8,037 nt of DNA, taken from contig JAOAEH010000012.1 in the NCBI GenBank assembly GCA_026416895.1, positions 1 through 8,037 on the forward strand, in the 5' to 3' direction. Shown here piece by piece: positions 7,637 through 8,037 of the stretch; position 1 is the stretch's first letter, and each line of letters begins with the position of its first letter. A model generated the notes under the pieces. That model saw nothing but the letters and a program-made list of their open reading frames with translations, did not search any database and was not told where the DNA came from. The position numbers and the translations under genes are program-made. The DNA is from Elusimicrobiales bacterium (GTDB lineage: Bacteria > Elusimicrobiota > Elusimicrobia > Elusimicrobiales > UBA9959).

Positions 7637-7650
7637 AATTTTATAAAATT
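7637..7650. repeat. 14-bp perfect palindrome in the divergent promoter region
   Basis: AATTTTATAAAATT reads the same on both strands and sits between the two divergent start codons. Twelve of its bases (AATTTTATAAAA) recur at 856-867, in the only other intergenic gap. It could be an operator or a symmetric -10-like element, or an accident of AT-richness. Confidence 0.45.
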
Positions 7651-7659
7651 TAATTTAGA

Positions 7660-8037
7660 ATGTTATTTGAAAAAAAAATATCAAAAAAAACATTATATCA
7701 AGGAAAAGTTATTTCCTTTTGTATTGATAGAGTCAAACTTCCAAATAATAAAATAGTTTCGAGAGAATATATGGATCATCCAGGAGCCGTTGCTGTAGTT
7801 GCTATTGATAAAGATGAAAAATTGGTTTTTGTTAAACAATATCGTCATCCTGTGGGAGAGGTAACGTTTGAAATACCTGCAGGGAAACTTGTTTCGAAAA
7901 AAGATAAGCATTTAAAAAGAGCAAAAGCTGAACTTTTAGAAGAAACTGGTTATAGTGCAAAAAAATTTAAACATCTTTTAGATTTTTGGCCAACTCCAGC
8001 TTTTTCAAATGAAAAATTACGAATATATATAGCATGG
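7660..8037 (+). CDS. Nudix hydrolase, ADP-ribose pyrophosphatase-like (N-terminal part)
   Basis: Partial gene: 126 residues from ATG at 7660, still open at the right edge. Relatives of about 170-200 residues hydrolyse ADP-ribose or similar nucleoside diphosphates to AMP and a sugar phosphate in the cytosol. Family marks are the start FEKKISKKTLYQGKVI (3-18), HPGAVAVVAI (40-49), VKQYRHPV (58-65), EIPAGKL (71-77), the Nudix core AELLEETGY (90-98), and WPTPAFSNEKL (110-120), corresponding to the usual SPGFSDE segment. The metal-binding glutamates of EE-x-G are present (E91, E94, E95), but the box differs from consensus: the usual Arg before the first Glu is A90, the upstream Glu appears as D82, and the loop is one residue longer. 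Two A runs (9 and 8 bases) lie within the first 11 codons. There is no Shine-Dalgarno sequence; the start is chosen because the family's conserved N-terminal segment begins there. It diverges from dnaE. Confidence 0.88.
   Translation, partial: MLFEKKISKKTLYQGKVISFCIDRVKLPNNKIVSREYMDHPGAVAVVAIDKDEKLVFVKQYRHPVGEVTFEIPAGKLVSKKDKHLKRAKAELLEETGYSAKKFKHLLDFWPTPAFSNEKLRIYIAW

Larger units (their letters stand above)
7611..7659. promoter_or_regulatory. Divergent promoter region between dnaE and the Nudix gene
   Basis: Only 49 bases separate the two start codons, and nearly all are A or T. Both promoters must overlap here or lie partly inside the genes. Leftward, TATAAT (7617-7622, minus strand) ends six bases before the dnaE start codon. 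Rightward, TATAAA (7642-7647) and TTTAAT (7649-7654) lie just before the Nudix ATG at 7660. No convincing -35 box is visible for either, and base composition makes chance matches common. Confidence 0.5.

Noticed and set aside
7771..7773. Alternative later ATG for the Nudix gene (Met 38)
   Set aside because: The 37 residues before it (FEKKISKKTLYQGKVI and following) match the usual N-terminal segment of this Nudix family, so the start at 7660 is preferred.
7693..7911. Minus-strand open frame of 72 codons at the right end
   Set aside because: It is the reverse of the Nudix gene, whose conserved segments span exactly this stretch on the plus strand.
1..8037. CRISPR arrays, tRNA or rRNA genes, insertion sequences, riboswitches
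   Set aside because: Almost every base is within a conserved coding frame, and the two gaps of about 50 bases are too short and too AT-rich to hold any of these.

Overview
The window comes from a strongly AT-rich bacterial chromosome. Coding density is very high: five genes on the minus strand and one on the plus strand leave only two intergenic gaps of about 50 bases. The standard genetic code fits every gene. A DnaE-type replicative polymerase, an IspH enzyme (methylerythritol-phosphate route to isoprenoids) and a complex-I/antiporter-type membrane subunit all indicate a bacterium. There are no mobile-element genes, tRNAs, rRNAs or CRISPR repeats, so this is a chromosomal housekeeping region. 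I cannot name the lineage. A deep-branching AT-rich Gram-negative group such as Elusimicrobiota would be compatible, but that is only an impression from protein style.

The layout is best read from right to left. At the right edge, from 7660 on the plus strand, lies the first part of a Nudix hydrolase resembling ADP-ribose pyrophosphatases; it runs off the window. A 49-bp AT-only-looking spacer separates its start codon from the divergent start codon of dnaE. From there a minus-strand series runs leftward: dnaE (4116-7610), a stand-alone receiver-domain response regulator (3733-4131), a PLP-dependent alpha-oxoamine synthase (2541-3740), an ispH gene fused to a large membrane domain (870-2534) and, after 47 bp, the N-terminal 274 residues of an NuoL/MrpA/HyfB-type proton-channel subunit (1-822). 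The first four genes overlap or nearly touch (16-nt overlap, 8-nt overlap, 6-nt gap), so they almost certainly form one transcription unit with translational coupling. The antiporter gene may belong to it or have its own promoter.

The genes do not form an obvious pathway: replication, signalling, amino-acid or cofactor metabolism, isoprenoid synthesis and membrane energetics share one strand. The most notable item is the 554-residue IspH protein. Its N-terminal half is a complete, apparently functional IspH. Its C-terminal half is a roughly 8-9-helix membrane domain that looks like a divergent UbiA-type prenyltransferase in which most of the expected acidic motif residues are missing. Also worth a look: the genes that begin the two divergent transcription units (dnaE and the Nudix gene) have no Shine-Dalgarno sequence and have -10-like boxes almost at the start codon, whereas three genes inside the series have good Shine-Dalgarno sites. 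A 14-bp perfect palindrome in the divergent promoter region shares 12 bp with the only other intergenic gap.
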